Source of the DNA: Anaerolinea sp.
GTDB taxonomy: Bacteria; Chloroflexota; Anaerolineae; Anaerolineales; Anaerolineaceae
Reading direction: 5' to 3'
Length of the DNA: 50,168 nt
NCBI GenBank assembly: GCA_029975055.1
Contig: JARKPU010000052.1
Location: 1-50,168 of the forward strand
The position numbers and the translations under genes were made by a program. Positions 15,174 through 24,460 of the stretch are shown here, in pieces (the stretch's first letter is position 1; each line of letters starts with the position of its first letter). Under the pieces are notes generated by a model, which saw nothing but the letters and a program-made list of their open reading frames with translations, was not told the origin of the DNA and made no database searches.

Positions 15174-15381
15174 CGCGGGGATAGATTTTTGAGAAATGAG
15201 AGTGACTGCTTTGACAATGTCACTTTACACCCCACCCCTCAAGGGGCAGGGAATTTACCGCCGGATCTGGGTTGGGGAATGAGTGATTAAATATGATGAG
15301 AAATGCAGGCAGAGGATTGTTTTGCCTGTCGCCCGTTGCCCCGCCATCACATTTCTCGCTGCCTGGTAATTGATCAATGCC

Positions 15382-16263
15382 ATGATTCTCAATCTCCTCC
15401 TCGGCCTGGTCCTTGCCGCCGCCATCGCCTTCGCCGCGCGGAAAGCGCGGGCGCTCAGCCGCTCTGGGGCGTGGGCGGCGCTGGCGCTCGGCACGGTGAT
15501 CTTCGGCCTTGGCGGGTTCGGCTGGGCCATGCTTCTGCTCGCCTTTTTCATCTCATCCAGCCTGCTCTCGCGTTTGTTCGGGCGGCGAAAACGTGCCCTG
15601 GACGAGAAGTTCTCGAAAGGCTCCGAGCGCGATGCCTGGCAGGTGCTTGCCAACGGCGGTGTGGCGGGCATCTTCACCCTGCTGCACGCGTTCGACCCAT
15701 CCGCCACGTGGCCGTGGGTGGGCTGCGCGGCAGCGCTGGCAGCCGCCAATGCCGACACCTGGGCCACCGAGCTGGGCGTGCTCAGCCCGGCCCCGCCGCG
15801 AATGCTCACCAGCCTCCGCCGGGCCGAGCCGGGCACCTCAGGCGCGGTGAGCGGGGCGGGGCTGCTGGCGGCCTTGGGCGGGGCCGGGCTGGTGGCGCTC
15901 GTCGCGGGCGCCCTCTGGAGGGGGCACACCGGCCTCAGCTTCGTCGGCCTGCCTTATAGCATTGCCGACCTGCTGGGGGCCGCGCCCGCCGAGTTCAGCT
16001 TTGAGCAGCGGGCGGCCTGGTTTGGCATCATCGCAGGGTGCGGGCTGGCCGGCAGCCTGGTGGATTCGCTCCTGGGGGCCACCCTGCAGGCCGTTTACCG
16101 CTGCCCGGCCTGCCGGAAGGAAACCGAACGCCACCCGCTGCATACCTGCGGCGCTCCCACCAGCCTGGCGCGCGGCCTGCCCTGGTTGAATAACGACTGG
16201 GTCAATGCGGCCTGCACCCTCTCGGGGGCGCTGCTGGCGGTGGGGCTGTGGTTCTGGCTATAG
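15382..16263 (+). CDS. DUF92-family membrane protein
   Basis: Integral membrane protein of about 293 residues in the DUF92 (TMEM19-like) family. It shows several membrane helices, the cytoplasmic loop with RRKRALDEKFSKGSERDAWQ, the family signature ANADTWATELGVLSP (usually SDTWATEIG), and GAVSGAGLLAALGG. Near the C-terminus there is a four-cysteine/His segment YRCPACRKETERHPLHTCG, then two more helices. A plant member (VTE6) is a phytyl-phosphate kinase, so a lipid-phosphate kinase role is conceivable, but the bacterial function is unknown. ATG 15382 is chosen; a TTG four codons earlier is equally open and no ribosome binding site is visible. The 208-bp gap before it contains only short inverted repeats. 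Confidence 0.83.
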   Translation: MILNLLLGLVLAAAIAFAARKARALSRSGAWAALALGTVIFGLGGFGWAMLLLAFFISSSLLSRLFGRRKRALDEKFSKGSERDAWQVLANGGVAGIFTLLHAFDPSATWPWVGCAAALAAANADTWATELGVLSPAPPRMLTSLRRAEPGTSGAVSGAGLLAALGGAGLVALVAGALWRGHTGLSFVGLPYSIADLLGAAPAEFSFEQRAAWFGIIAGCGLAGSLVDSLLGATLQAVYRCPACRKETERHPLHTCGAPTSLARGLPWLNNDWVNAACTLSGALLAVGLWFWL

Positions 16264-16275
16264 ACAGGCTCGCAC

Positions 16276-16929
16276 ATGGATGCTTCTGCGTTGATCGAAC
16301 GGATGAAAACCATGGCCAACCCGCACAACGTGGCGGGGATGGCGCGCTTCGGCATCAACCCGCAGGGCACGCTGGGCATCTCCATGAAGGACCTGCGCGC
16401 CATGGCGAAAGGTCTGCGCGACCACAAGATGGCGCTTGACCTGTGGGCCAGCGGCATCCACGAGGCGCGCATCCTGGCGGCGCTGGTGGAGGTACCCGCG
16501 CAGATGGACGAGGCCCAGATGGAAGCCTGGGCGGCGGATTTCGATTCCTGGGATGTCTGCGACCAGGTGTGCCTCAACGCATTCCGGCGCACACCTTTTG
16601 CCGCGCTAAAAGCCGTTGAATGGGCCGCCCGGGGGGAGGAATTCGTCAAACGGGCCGGGTTCGTGTTGATGGCCACGCTGGCCGTCCACGAGAAGAAAGC
16701 CCCCGATGAATTCTTCCTCTCTTTTTTGCCGATCATCGAGCGTGAGGCGGGCGACGGACGGAATTTCGTCAAAAAGGCGGTGAACTGGGCGCTGCGGCAG
16801 ATCGGCAAGCGCAGCCCGGCGCTGCGCGAGGCTGCGATCCAGTCGGCGCTGCGCCTGAGGCAGAGCAGCTCTGCGGCGGCGCGCTGGGTGGGCTCCGATG
16901 CGCTGAGAGAATTTCAACAAAAGCCTTGA
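16276..16929 (+). CDS. DNA alkylation repair protein (AlkD-like, HEAT repeats)
   Basis: All-helical protein of 217 residues in the AlkC/AlkD-type DNA alkylation repair family. Recognisable family elements are MARFGINPQGTLGISMKDLR near the N-terminus, LWASGIHEARILAALV, the DFDSWDVCDQVC segment, and KKAVNWALRQIGKRSP towards the C-terminus. These proteins bind DNA through HEAT-like repeats, and AlkD removes 3- and 7-methylpurines without base flipping. The start at 16276 is only 12 bp after the DUF92 stop, so they may share an mRNA. A strong terminator follows at 16972. The family call is solid; the lesion range is unknown. Confidence 0.88.
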   Translation: MDASALIERMKTMANPHNVAGMARFGINPQGTLGISMKDLRAMAKGLRDHKMALDLWASGIHEARILAALVEVPAQMDEAQMEAWAADFDSWDVCDQVCLNAFRRTPFAALKAVEWAARGEEFVKRAGFVLMATLAVHEKKAPDEFFLSFLPIIEREAGDGRNFVKKAVNWALRQIGKRSPALREAAIQSALRLRQSSSAAARWVGSDALREFQQKP

Positions 16930-16971
16930 GGGGGCAGGGAAAAAAGGGCTGTCCGAAATGAGCCGTAATAT

Positions 16972-17010
16972 GTAGGGGGCGACACACAGGTCGCCCCCTA
17001 CGGGTTTTTT
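16972..17010. terminator. Terminator between the AlkD-like gene and nuoN
   Basis: GTAGGGGGCGAC (16972-16983) and GTCGCCCCCTAC (16990-17001) form a perfect 12-bp stem with loop ACACAG, followed by GGGTTTTTT on the plus strand. It separates the plus-strand genes from the end of the convergent nuo operon. Confidence 0.88.
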
Positions 17011-17038
17011 GGCCAGTTACTAGGGTTGTAGAGCCGGC

Positions 17039-18493
17039 TTACAGCAATTTCAAAATTGCTTTGGCTGCCAGGTCGAGGAGCTGGCCGGGGATGAAGGCCG
17101 CCAGCAGCGTCACCGCTGCCGAAACGACCGCCAGCAGGTTGATCCACGGCTCGCGTTCCGCGCCGGGGTCGCCGGGCTGCATGTACATCACCACCACCAC
17201 GCGCAGGTAGTAGTAAGCCGAGAGCAGCGAAGTGAGCAGGCCGATCAGGGCGAGGACGATGCTCCCGCCTTCCACCGCCGCGCGGAAGATATAGAACTTG
17301 CCCCAGAACCCCAGCGTGAGCGGTACGCCGGTGAAGGAGAGCATCGCGATGGTCATCGCCGCCCCCAGCAGCGGGTTCTTGCGCCCGAGGCCGGCAAAAT
17401 CGGCGATGTTCAGGCCCTTCCCCTCGGCCTTCTCGACGGCGATCACCACCGCCCAGGCCGCAAAGCTTGTGAAGGCGTAGCCCACCATGAAGAAAAGCGT
17501 GGCCGCCACCGCATCGGAGGCCACCCTGGCATCGGCATACGGGACGAAGGCCATCAACAGGTAACCGACGTTGGCGATGGCCGAATAGGCCAGCAGGCGT
17601 TTGATGTTGTTCTGCACCACGGCAAGCAGGTTGCCGAAGATCATCGTCAGGCCTGCCATCACCGCCAGAACGGGCGAGAGCGAGGCGGCCAGGCTGGGGA
17701 AGATCATCACGAACAGGCGCAGCAGCGCGGCCAGGCCGGCCACCTTCACGCTGACGGCCATCCAGCCGGTCACCGGGGTGGGCGCGCCCTGGTAAACATC
17801 GGGCGCCCACATGTGGAAGGGCACCGCCGAGAGTTTGAAGCCCAGCCCCACCAGCACCATCGCGGCGCCGACGACGAACAGAGTCTGGTTCACCGGTTCT
17901 CCGGCCACGGCGGCGACGATCTCCGCCAGGTTGGTGTGGGCGGTTGCCCCGTAGATGAGGGCGATGCCGTAGAGCAGGAAAGCCGAAGAGAACGTGCCAA
18001 GCAGGAAGTATTTGAGCGCCGATTCTTCCGAATCGGGCCGCGGGCGGGCCAGCCCCGCCAGCACATAGAGGGGGATCGAGAGCAGTTCGATCGCCAGGAA
18101 GACGATGATCAGGTCGTATGCCTGGTTGAGGAGCAGCATCCCGGCGGTGGAGAAGAGCATCAAGGGGTAATACTCGCCGCGCTCGAGGTTCATGCGCCGC
18201 AGGTAGTTGTAGGCCAGGGCGATTCCGCCCAACCCGCTGACGAGGATGATCGTGTTGGCGAAGATGGCGAAGCCGTCCAGCACTGCCATGCCGTTGAAGG
18301 CGGCGGGCAGGTCGCGACCCATCATCGCCAGGTTCACCCCCAGCGCTGCCGCCAGGATGAAGGCCGCCAGCAGGGCGGTGATGCCCTTGCGGTTCTGCGG
18401 GATGAACAGGTCAACGGTGAGCAGGATGACTGCCGCCGCCGCCACGATTGCAGGAGGGAGAATGGTGAGAAAATCGGTGAAAGACATGCTCAT
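17039..18493 (-). CDS. nuoN: NADH-quinone oxidoreductase subunit N
   Basis: Antiporter-like proton-pumping subunit of complex I, 484 residues and about 14 membrane helices. The key polar residues are in family context: ALKYFLLGTFSSAFLLYG, LVGLGFKLSAVPFHMWAPDVYQ (the pumping lysine and discontinuous helix), and GNLLAVVQNNIKRLLAYSAI. It is the last gene of nuoABCDEFGHIJKLMN, 22 bp after nuoM, and is followed by a strong hairpin terminator (16972-17010). The start ATG at 18493 (MSMSFTDFL) gives the normal N-terminus; a second ATG two codons later is possible. Confidence 0.95.
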   Translation of the reverse strand: MSMSFTDFLTILPPAIVAAAAVILLTVDLFIPQNRKGITALLAAFILAAALGVNLAMMGRDLPAAFNGMAVLDGFAIFANTIILVSGLGGIALAYNYLRRMNLERGEYYPLMLFSTAGMLLLNQAYDLIIVFLAIELLSIPLYVLAGLARPRPDSEESALKYFLLGTFSSAFLLYGIALIYGATAHTNLAEIVAAVAGEPVNQTLFVVGAAMVLVGLGFKLSAVPFHMWAPDVYQGAPTPVTGWMAVSVKVAGLAALLRLFVMIFPSLAASLSPVLAVMAGLTMIFGNLLAVVQNNIKRLLAYSAIANVGYLLMAFVPYADARVASDAVAATLFFMVGYAFTSFAAWAVVIAVEKAEGKGLNIADFAGLGRKNPLLGAAMTIAMLSFTGVPLTLGFWGKFYIFRAAVEGGSIVLALIGLLTSLLSAYYYLRVVVVMYMQPGDPGAEREPWINLLAVVSAAVTLLAAFIPGQLLDLAAKAILKLL

Positions 18494-18515
18494 GAAGAAT
18501 TACCTCCCCCCAGGG

Positions 18516-20015
18516 TTAAGGCATGGCCACAGATGCCGCCTGCAGCGCGGCAGTCAGCCGTTCGACGGACGGGGTGATCAGGCTAAAGAAGTAGTTGGGG
18601 TAAAGCCCAATCCACAAGATCAACGCCAGGATCGGCAGCAAGACGAGCACCTCGCGCAGGTTGAGATCTTTCAACGAGCGGTTTTCTTCCTGCGTCAGCG
18701 GGCCCAGGAACACCCTTTCGAACATCACCAGCAGGTAAACTGCCGCCAGCACCACCCCCAGCGTGGCCACCCCGGCGAACCAGGGGTTGCCGAGCGTCTT
18801 CGACGAGAAGGAGCCGAGCAGGATGGTAAACTCGCCGACGAAGCCGTTCAGGCCCGGCAGCCCGGCCGATGAGAGCGTCACGAAGAGCATCAGCGCGCCC
18901 AGCACCGGCACGATCTTCCAGATGCCCCCGTAAGCGTTCATCTGGCGGGTGTGACGGCGGTCGTAGAGCATGCCGACGATGAGGAAGAGCGCACCGGTGG
19001 AAAGGCCGTGGTTGACCATCTGCAAGATGCTGCCCGAAAGGCTCTGCACGCTGAGGGCGAAGATGCCCAGCATGACGAAACCCAGGTGGCTGACCGAGGA
19101 ATAGGCCACCAGCTTCTTCACATCGGCCTGGCGGTACGAGACGATCGCCCCGTAAACCACGCCGACCACTGCCAGGGCGGCCATATACGGCGCGAGCGCC
19201 AGGGTAGCCTCGGGGAAGAGCGGCAGATTGAAGCGCAAGAAGCCGTAGGCGCCCATTTTGAGCAGCACACCCGCCAGGATTACCGAACCGGCGGTCGGCG
19301 CCTCGACGTGCGCATCGGGCAGCCAGGTGTGCAGGGGCCACATCGGCACCTTGATGGCGAAGGCCGCGGCGAAAGCCAGGAAGAGCCAGATTTGCGCGCC
19401 GGCAAAGGCTTCGCGGCCCGAAATCAGCGCGGGCAGCGAGAAGGTTCCACCCGTCAGGCCGATATAGAGCACCCCCAGCAGCATGAGCACCGAACCGGCC
19501 ATGGTGAAGAGGAAGAACTTCACCGCCGCGTAGATGCGCCGCTCGCCGCCCCACACGCCGATCAAGAAGTACATCGGGATGAGGGTGAACTCCCAGAAGA
19601 TGTAGAAGAGCACCAGGTCTTGCGCCAGGAACACCCCCAGCATGCCGGTTTCGAGCAGCAGGAAGAAGAGCATGAAGCCTTTGACGCGCTCTTTGACCGA
19701 TTCCCAGCTCGAGAGGATGGCCAGCGGCGTGAGGAAAGCCGTCAGCAAGACCATCAAGATGCTCAACCCGTCTACGCCCATCTGGAAGGAGATGGTCGCC
19801 CCGGCGACGGTGACCCAGGGCTGGTTGACCTCCAGCTGCAGGCCGGGGGCGGCAGGGTCGAACTGCGCCAGAACCCAGATCGAAAGGGCAAAGGTCGCCA
19901 GCGAGGAGAGCAGGGCCGTCCAGCGAAGAGCGTTCTTCTGCTCTTCCCTGAAGGCCAGGAGCACCAGAAAGCCCACCAGGGGGGAGAATGTGAGCAAAAT
20001 CAGCGAAAAGTTCAT
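18516..20015 (-). CDS. nuoM: NADH-quinone oxidoreductase subunit M
   Basis: Second antiporter-like subunit, 499 residues with about 14 helices. Diagnostic motifs are the essential glutamate region YIFWEFTLIPMYFLIGVWGG, AFAIKVPMWPLHTWLPDAHVEAPT (written here in two parts: AFAIKVPMWPLHTWLPDAH and VEAPT), and KKLVAYSSVSHLGFVMLG. It couples quinone reduction to proton pumping. Gaps of 22-25 bp to nuoL and nuoN and the same strand show one operon. Start ATG 20015 gives MNFSLILLTFSPLVGF, a normal first helix. Confidence 0.96.
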   Translation of the reverse strand: MNFSLILLTFSPLVGFLVLLAFREEQKNALRWTALLSSLATFALSIWVLAQFDPAAPGLQLEVNQPWVTVAGATISFQMGVDGLSILMVLLTAFLTPLAILSSWESVKERVKGFMLFFLLLETGMLGVFLAQDLVLFYIFWEFTLIPMYFLIGVWGGERRIYAAVKFFLFTMAGSVLMLLGVLYIGLTGGTFSLPALISGREAFAGAQIWLFLAFAAAFAIKVPMWPLHTWLPDAHVEAPTAGSVILAGVLLKMGAYGFLRFNLPLFPEATLALAPYMAALAVVGVVYGAIVSYRQADVKKLVAYSSVSHLGFVMLGIFALSVQSLSGSILQMVNHGLSTGALFLIVGMLYDRRHTRQMNAYGGIWKIVPVLGALMLFVTLSSAGLPGLNGFVGEFTILLGSFSSKTLGNPWFAGVATLGVVLAAVYLLVMFERVFLGPLTQEENRSLKDLNLREVLVLLPILALILWIGLYPNYFFSLITPSVERLTAALQAASVAMP

Positions 20016-20040
20016 GGCATTCCCTCGGGCTTGGCCTGTC

Positions 20041-22041
20041 TCATCGCGAGGCCACGATGTACGTCAGGATGGCGACCACCCCAATCAACACGATCAGCGC
20101 ATACGAGCGCACGAAACCGTTCTGCACGCGGCGGAGCACCTCGGCGCTGGCATTCATCAGCCAGGCGATGCCGCCGGAGATATTGTCGATAACGCCCTGG
20201 TCAATGGGGTGCGCCAGGAACCCAGCCAGCGCCTTGTAGGGGCGCACGATGAGCGCGTCATACAACTCGTCCACGCCCCATTTGGCGGTGATGCCCTTCC
20301 AGAGCGGGCCGAGCTTCTCGAGCGGGTCGGGGGTGGTCGTCTCGATCACCTGCCCGGCGACCAGGTACACCAGGTAAGCCGTGCCCAGGCCGCCCATCGC
20401 CACCAGCAGCGAAACGAGCGCCGTGAGCGGATCAAAGGAGGCGGGAGCCAGGCCTTCGAGCGAGTGTTCCAGCCATTTATCCAGCGCCCACGAGCCGGGG
20501 AAGTTGATCAACCCGCCCGCGGCTGAAAGCACCGCCAGCAGAATGAGCGGCAGGGTGATGATGGCCGGGTTCTCGCGGCTGGCGCCGGCTGCGCGCGTGC
20601 GCACGGTGCCGCCGAACACGAGGATGAGCTGCCGCCCCATGTAGAAGGCGGTCAGGAAGGCCGTCACCAGCAGGATGGCGAAGACCGCCACATGGTTGCC
20701 TTCGGCCGCGTGCAGGATTTCATCCTTCGAGAAGAAACCCGAGAGCGGAGCGATGCCCGAAAGCGCCAGCGCGCCGATTAGATATACCCAGTAGGTGGTG
20801 GGCATGCGGTCGCGCAGTCCGCCCATGTTGCGCATATCTTGCGGGTCGAAGTGATCGTGGCCGTGCTGCTCTGCTTCGTGCCCGTGAGCCTGCTCGTGGC
20901 CCTTTTCCATGCCGAGGATGACCGATCCGGCCGCCAGGAAGAGCAGCGCCTTGAAGAAGGCATGAGTCACCAGGTGGAACATGGCCGCCACGCCGGCGCC
21001 CATGCCTGCGGCGGCCACCATGAACCCCAGCTGGCTGATGGTGGAATAGGCCAGCACGCGCTTGATATCGAACTGGCCGATGGCGATGGTGGCGGCGAAG
21101 ACGGCCGTCAGCGCGCCCACCCACATGACGGCATTTTGCGCCGCCGGGACGAGGGTGAAGACCGGGGTGGAGCGCACCACCAGGTAAACGCCCGCCGTGA
21201 CCATGGTGGCGGCATGGATGAGCGCCGAAACCGGCGTGGGGCCGGCCATCGCGTCTGGCAGCCAGACGTAGAGCGGGATCTGCGCCGATTTGCCCGTCAC
21301 GCCCAGGAGCATGAAGAGCGTCATCGCCAGCAGCACGCCGGGTGTGGCAGCCGCCAGGGCGGGGGCCTTCTCGAACACGGGTGCGAAGTCGAGCGTGCCG
21401 AAGTGGGCAAACATGAGGAACAGGGCGATGAGCAGGCCGAAATCACCGATGCGGTTGACCACGAAGGCCTTCTTGGCGGCCCTGGCGTTGGCGATGCCGT
21501 CTTTGCCTTTCTCGAACCAGAAGCCGATCAACAGGTAGGAGCACAGCCCCACGCCCTCCCAGCCGACGAAGAGCATCAGGTAATTGTCTGCGCTCACCAG
21601 GATCATCATCGCCGCGATGAAGAGGTTGAGGTAGACAAAGAAGCGGTTGAAGCGCCCGGGGTCGTCGTTGTGGCGCACATCCTGGTGCATGTAGCCGATG
21701 GCGTAGATGTGGATGAGCGTGCCGACGCCTGCCACCACCAGCATCATCGTCACCGAAAGGGTATCCACGCGGAAGGCCCAGCGCGCAGAGAACTCGCCGA
21801 TGGTGATCCAATCCAGGAACGGCACCGTCACCGGCTCGGGGCTGCGCGCCAGCTCGAAGGCCAGCAGCAGCGCCACCACAAACGAGCCGCCCGAAGCCAG
21901 GCTGGCGATGGCGCCTGAAAATCCCTCTCCAAGCCGCCTGCCAACCAGCAGGTTGATGATGAGCCCCAGCACCGGCAGGAACACCACCAGCGGCACCATC
22001 GAGAGGACCGGCGTAAGGCTTTGTGCTTCTGAGAAGAGCAT
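20041..22041 (-). CDS. nuoL: NADH-quinone oxidoreductase subunit L
   Basis: Largest antiporter-like subunit, 666 residues, with the C-terminal extension that in known structures forms the lateral helix along the membrane arm. Family motifs include HIYAIGYMHQD, LFVGWEGVGLCSYLLIGFW, SAQIPLYVWLPDAMAGPTPV and VTHAFFKALLFLAAGSVI. Just after the last motif, residues 378-398 form an unusually His-rich loop with six histidines (382, 386, 388, 393, 395, 397) before DPQDMRNMGGL. Start ATG 22041 follows 11 bp after the nuoK stop. The His-rich loop is an odd but not unknown feature and could bind metal. Confidence 0.96.
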   Translation of the reverse strand: MLFSEAQSLTPVLSMVPLVVFLPVLGLIINLLVGRRLGEGFSGAIASLASGGSFVVALLLAFELARSPEPVTVPFLDWITIGEFSARWAFRVDTLSVTMMLVVAGVGTLIHIYAIGYMHQDVRHNDDPGRFNRFFVYLNLFIAAMMILVSADNYLMLFVGWEGVGLCSYLLIGFWFEKGKDGIANARAAKKAFVVNRIGDFGLLIALFLMFAHFGTLDFAPVFEKAPALAAATPGVLLAMTLFMLLGVTGKSAQIPLYVWLPDAMAGPTPVSALIHAATMVTAGVYLVVRSTPVFTLVPAAQNAVMWVGALTAVFAATIAIGQFDIKRVLAYSTISQLGFMVAAAGMGAGVAAMFHLVTHAFFKALLFLAAGSVILGMEKGHEQAHGHEAEQHGHDHFDPQDMRNMGGLRDRMPTTYWVYLIGALALSGIAPLSGFFSKDEILHAAEGNHVAVFAILLVTAFLTAFYMGRQLILVFGGTVRTRAAGASRENPAIITLPLILLAVLSAAGGLINFPGSWALDKWLEHSLEGLAPASFDPLTALVSLLVAMGGLGTAYLVYLVAGQVIETTTPDPLEKLGPLWKGITAKWGVDELYDALIVRPYKALAGFLAHPIDQGVIDNISGGIAWLMNASAEVLRRVQNGFVRSYALIVLIGVVAILTYIVASR

Positions 22042-22052
22042 TCCCCTTCCTC

Positions 22053-22355
22053 CTAGCCCTTGAGGGTGTTCATCTGATCAAGGTCGATACTGTGCTTGGT
22101 GCGGAAGATTTCGACCATCAACGCCAGGCCGATGGCCACTTCGGCAGCCGCGACCGTCATCACAAAAAAAACCACCACCTGGGCCGAGATGGTGCCGAAC
22201 ATGCGCGCATAGGTGATGAAGGCCAGGTTGCCGGCGTTGAACATCAGCTCGAGCGACATGAAAACCACCAGCGCATTGCGGCGCAGCAGCACGCCCAGGA
22301 TGCCCAGCGAGAATAACGTGGCAGAAAGAGCGAGGTAATATTCGACCGGAATCAT
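22053..22355 (-). CDS. nuoK: NADH-quinone oxidoreductase subunit K
   Basis: Small membrane subunit of 100 residues with three helices, homologous to MrpC. The conserved membrane glutamates sit in FMSLELMFNAGNLAF and VMTVAAAEVAIGLALMV, which help form the proton path. The N-terminus PVEYYLALSATLFSLGILGVL is typical. Its ATG overlaps the nuoJ stop by four bases (ATGA), so the two are translationally coupled. Confidence 0.96.
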   Translation of the reverse strand: MIPVEYYLALSATLFSLGILGVLLRRNALVVFMSLELMFNAGNLAFITYARMFGTISAQVVVFFVMTVAAAEVAIGLALMVEIFRTKHSIDLDQMNTLKG

Positions 22356-22900
22356 GGCGTCTTCTCCTGTTGCTGCTCGCGCTTATAGAGGTCGCGGCGG
22401 CGGCCGGCTTTATCCGTCTTTGCCAGCATGATGGCCCCGACCACGGCGGATAATAGAATAATGGCGGTCACTTCGAACGGTAAAGCGTACTGCGTGAAGA
22501 GCACTTTGCCCACGTCCACGGGCGCGCCGTAGCCTGCAGGGGGCACATCCACCATGCCGATCTTGCCGCCTTCGCGGGCGATGTTGATGCCAAAATCCAG
22601 GGCCAGCACCAGGATGAGCGGAATGGCCAGGAAGCGCTGCCACTTCAACGGCTCGCCGCCTGGCAGGCGCTCGGCGCCCAGCAGCATGATCACGAACAGG
22701 AAGAGCACCACCACCGAACCGGCGTAGACGGTGATCTGCGAGAGGGCGATGAACGGCGCGCCGAGGATCAGGTAGAGGATGGCCACGGTGCCGAAGTTCA
22801 ACACCAGGAAGATGGCCGAATAGATGGCGTTGCGCGTGACCAGCATGCTGATGGCGGTTCCCACCGCCACGAAGGCCAGGACGAAAAAGACAATCAGCAT
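22352..22900 (-). CDS. nuoJ: NADH-quinone oxidoreductase subunit J
   Basis: Membrane subunit of 182 residues with five helices. Recognisable family segments are SAIFLVLNFGTVAILYLILGAPF and ITVYAGSVVVLFLFVIMLLG, the latter the conserved third helix with its pi-bulge. A short soluble loop and a final helix (AIILLSAVVGAIMLAKTDK) follow, then a charged C-terminus. It starts 16 bp after nuoI and its stop overlaps the nuoK start. Confidence 0.94.
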   Translation of the reverse strand: MLIVFFVLAFVAVGTAISMLVTRNAIYSAIFLVLNFGTVAILYLILGAPFIALSQITVYAGSVVVLFLFVIMLLGAERLPGGEPLKWQRFLAIPLILVLALDFGINIAREGGKIGMVDVPPAGYGAPVDVGKVLFTQYALPFEVTAIILLSAVVGAIMLAKTDKAGRRRDLYKREQQQEKTP

Positions 22901-22916
22901 TGGGGCCTCCTTCTCA

Positions 22917-23408
22917 TCAGTCCTGCGGGTCTTTCATCTCGGGCACCGACCGGGTGTAGACGCCCGGCGGCGTGACCTGCGGGGTGGGCTGCCGGCCTTC
23001 GGGGACCGGATCGATGAGCATTTCTTTGGTGTAAATGGCCGCGCTGCGGTCGGTGAACGAAAGCTCGTATACATCTCCCAGCTGGATGGCCTCGGTGGGG
23101 CAGGCGTCTTCGCAGAAGCCGCAGAAGATGCAGCGCAGCATGTTGATCTCATAAACGCGGGCGTAGCGCTCGCCGGGAGAATAGCGCTCGTCGTCGGTGT
23201 TCTCGGCCGCCTCGACGAAGATGGCATCGGCCGGGCAGGCCGCCGCGCACAGCGAGCAGCCGATGCACTTTTCCAGGCCGTTATCGTAGCGCCGCAGCAC
23301 ATGGCGGCCCTTGAAGCGCGCCTTCACCGGGCGCTTCTGCTCGGGGTAGCTGACGGTGACGGGCTTTCGCACCCATTCTCTCAGCGTGGTGAACAATCCT
23401 TTGAACAT
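22917..23408 (-). CDS. nuoI: NADH-quinone oxidoreductase subunit I
   Basis: Peripheral-arm ferredoxin-like subunit of 163 residues that carries clusters N6a and N6b. The two CxxCxxCxxxCP motifs are complete: [12 protein letters not shown] and [12 protein letters not shown]. The N-terminal part lies on the membrane in known structures. The C-terminal tail past the clusters is long and Pro-rich ([19 protein letters not shown]). It lies between nuoH and nuoJ in the standard order; GGAGCC upstream of ATG 23408 is the ribosome binding site candidate. Confidence 0.96.
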   Translation of the reverse strand: MFKGLFTTLREWVRKPVTVSYPEQKRPVKARFKGRHVLRRYDNGLEKCIGCSLCAAACPADAIFVEAAENTDDERYSPGERYARVYEINMLRCIFCGFCEDACPTEAIQLGDVYELSFTDRSAAIYTKEMLIDPVPEGRQPTPQVTPPGVYTRSVPEMKDPQD

Positions 23409-23421
23409 CCGGGCTCCTTTC

Positions 23422-24444
23422 TCAGCGGTTTACCAGTAAGACCACCACCGCAGTGACCATGACGCTGAGCAGCGAAAGCGGGAAGAGTATTTTCCAACCG
23501 AAGGCCATCAGGCGGTCGTAGCGGATGCGCGGCAGGGTGGAGCGCACCCACACAAAGCCAAACAGCAGGGCCACCACCTTGGCCAGGAAGACGAACGGGC
23601 CGATGAAGGGGATGATCGGGCCGATCACCGGCAGGCTCTCGAACCAGCCCTGGAAGGGCAGCAAGTAACCGCCGAGGAAGAGCGTGGTGAAGATCATCGA
23701 GACGGCGATCATCTTGATGTATTCGGCCATGAAGAAGAGGGCGAATTTCATCCCCGAATATTCCGAGTGATACCCGGCGGTGAGTTCCTGCTCGGCCTCG
23801 GGCATATCGAAGGGAGCGCGGTTCACCTCGGCGTACATGGTGATGCCCAGGATGATGGCTGCCCCCGGCTGGAGGAAGGCATACCACAGGCCGCGCTGCG
23901 CGTTGACGATATCCACCAGGCTCATCGAACCGCTCAACAGCACCGGCACGATGAAGCAGAAACCGAGGGCGATTTCATAGCTGATCATCTGCGCGGTGGA
24001 GCGCAGCCCGCCCAGGGTGGCGTATTTGTTGTTGCTCGACCAGCCCGCCAGGGTGATCCCATACACCGAGATGGAGGTGACCGCCATGATGTACAGCAGG
24101 CCCACGTTCACATCCGCCAGGTAGAGGTGGATGGTGCGCCCGCCGATGGTCACATCAGGCCCCCAGGGCAGCACGGCGGTGACGATGAGCGAGGGGATGA
24201 CGGTGATCACCGGGGCAAGGATGAACATGAGCTTGTCGGCGTTGGCGGGCACCAGCTCTTCTTTAAAGATGAGCTTGATTCCATCGGCCACCGGTTGGAG
24301 CAGGCCGAACGGCCCGGCGCGGTTAGGCCCGACGCGGATCTGGAACTTGGCGATCATGCGGCGTTCGAAGAGGGTCAGGTAGGCAAAACCGGCCGTCATG
24401 GCGATGAGGATGAAAAGTGACTTGATTACCCACTCCCAGATCAT
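23422..24444 (-). CDS. nuoH: NADH-quinone oxidoreductase subunit H
   Basis: Membrane subunit that links the peripheral arm to the pumps and forms part of the quinone chamber; 340 residues, eight helices. Motifs seen: [40 protein letters not shown] and [21 protein letters not shown], with the conserved acidic residues of the E-channel. Start ATG 24444 gives the usual first helix. It lies 16 bp downstream of nuoG. Confidence 0.97.
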   Translation of the reverse strand: MIWEWVIKSLFILIAMTAGFAYLTLFERRMIAKFQIRVGPNRAGPFGLLQPVADGIKLIFKEELVPANADKLMFILAPVITVIPSLIVTAVLPWGPDVTIGGRTIHLYLADVNVGLLYIMAVTSISVYGITLAGWSSNNKYATLGGLRSTAQMISYEIALGFCFIVPVLLSGSMSLVDIVNAQRGLWYAFLQPGAAIILGITMYAEVNRAPFDMPEAEQELTAGYHSEYSGMKFALFFMAEYIKMIAVSMIFTTLFLGGYLLPFQGWFESLPVIGPIIPFIGPFVFLAKVVALLFGFVWVRSTLPRIRYDRLMAFGWKILFPLSLLSVMVTAVVVLLVNR

Positions 24445-24460
24445 AAGCTGTGCGCCTTTC

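Noticed and set aside
18951..20192. Long plus-strand frames opposite nuoM and nuoL
   Set aside because: Antisense shadows rich in Gln, Glu and His, with no motif; the minus-strand complex I genes are certain.
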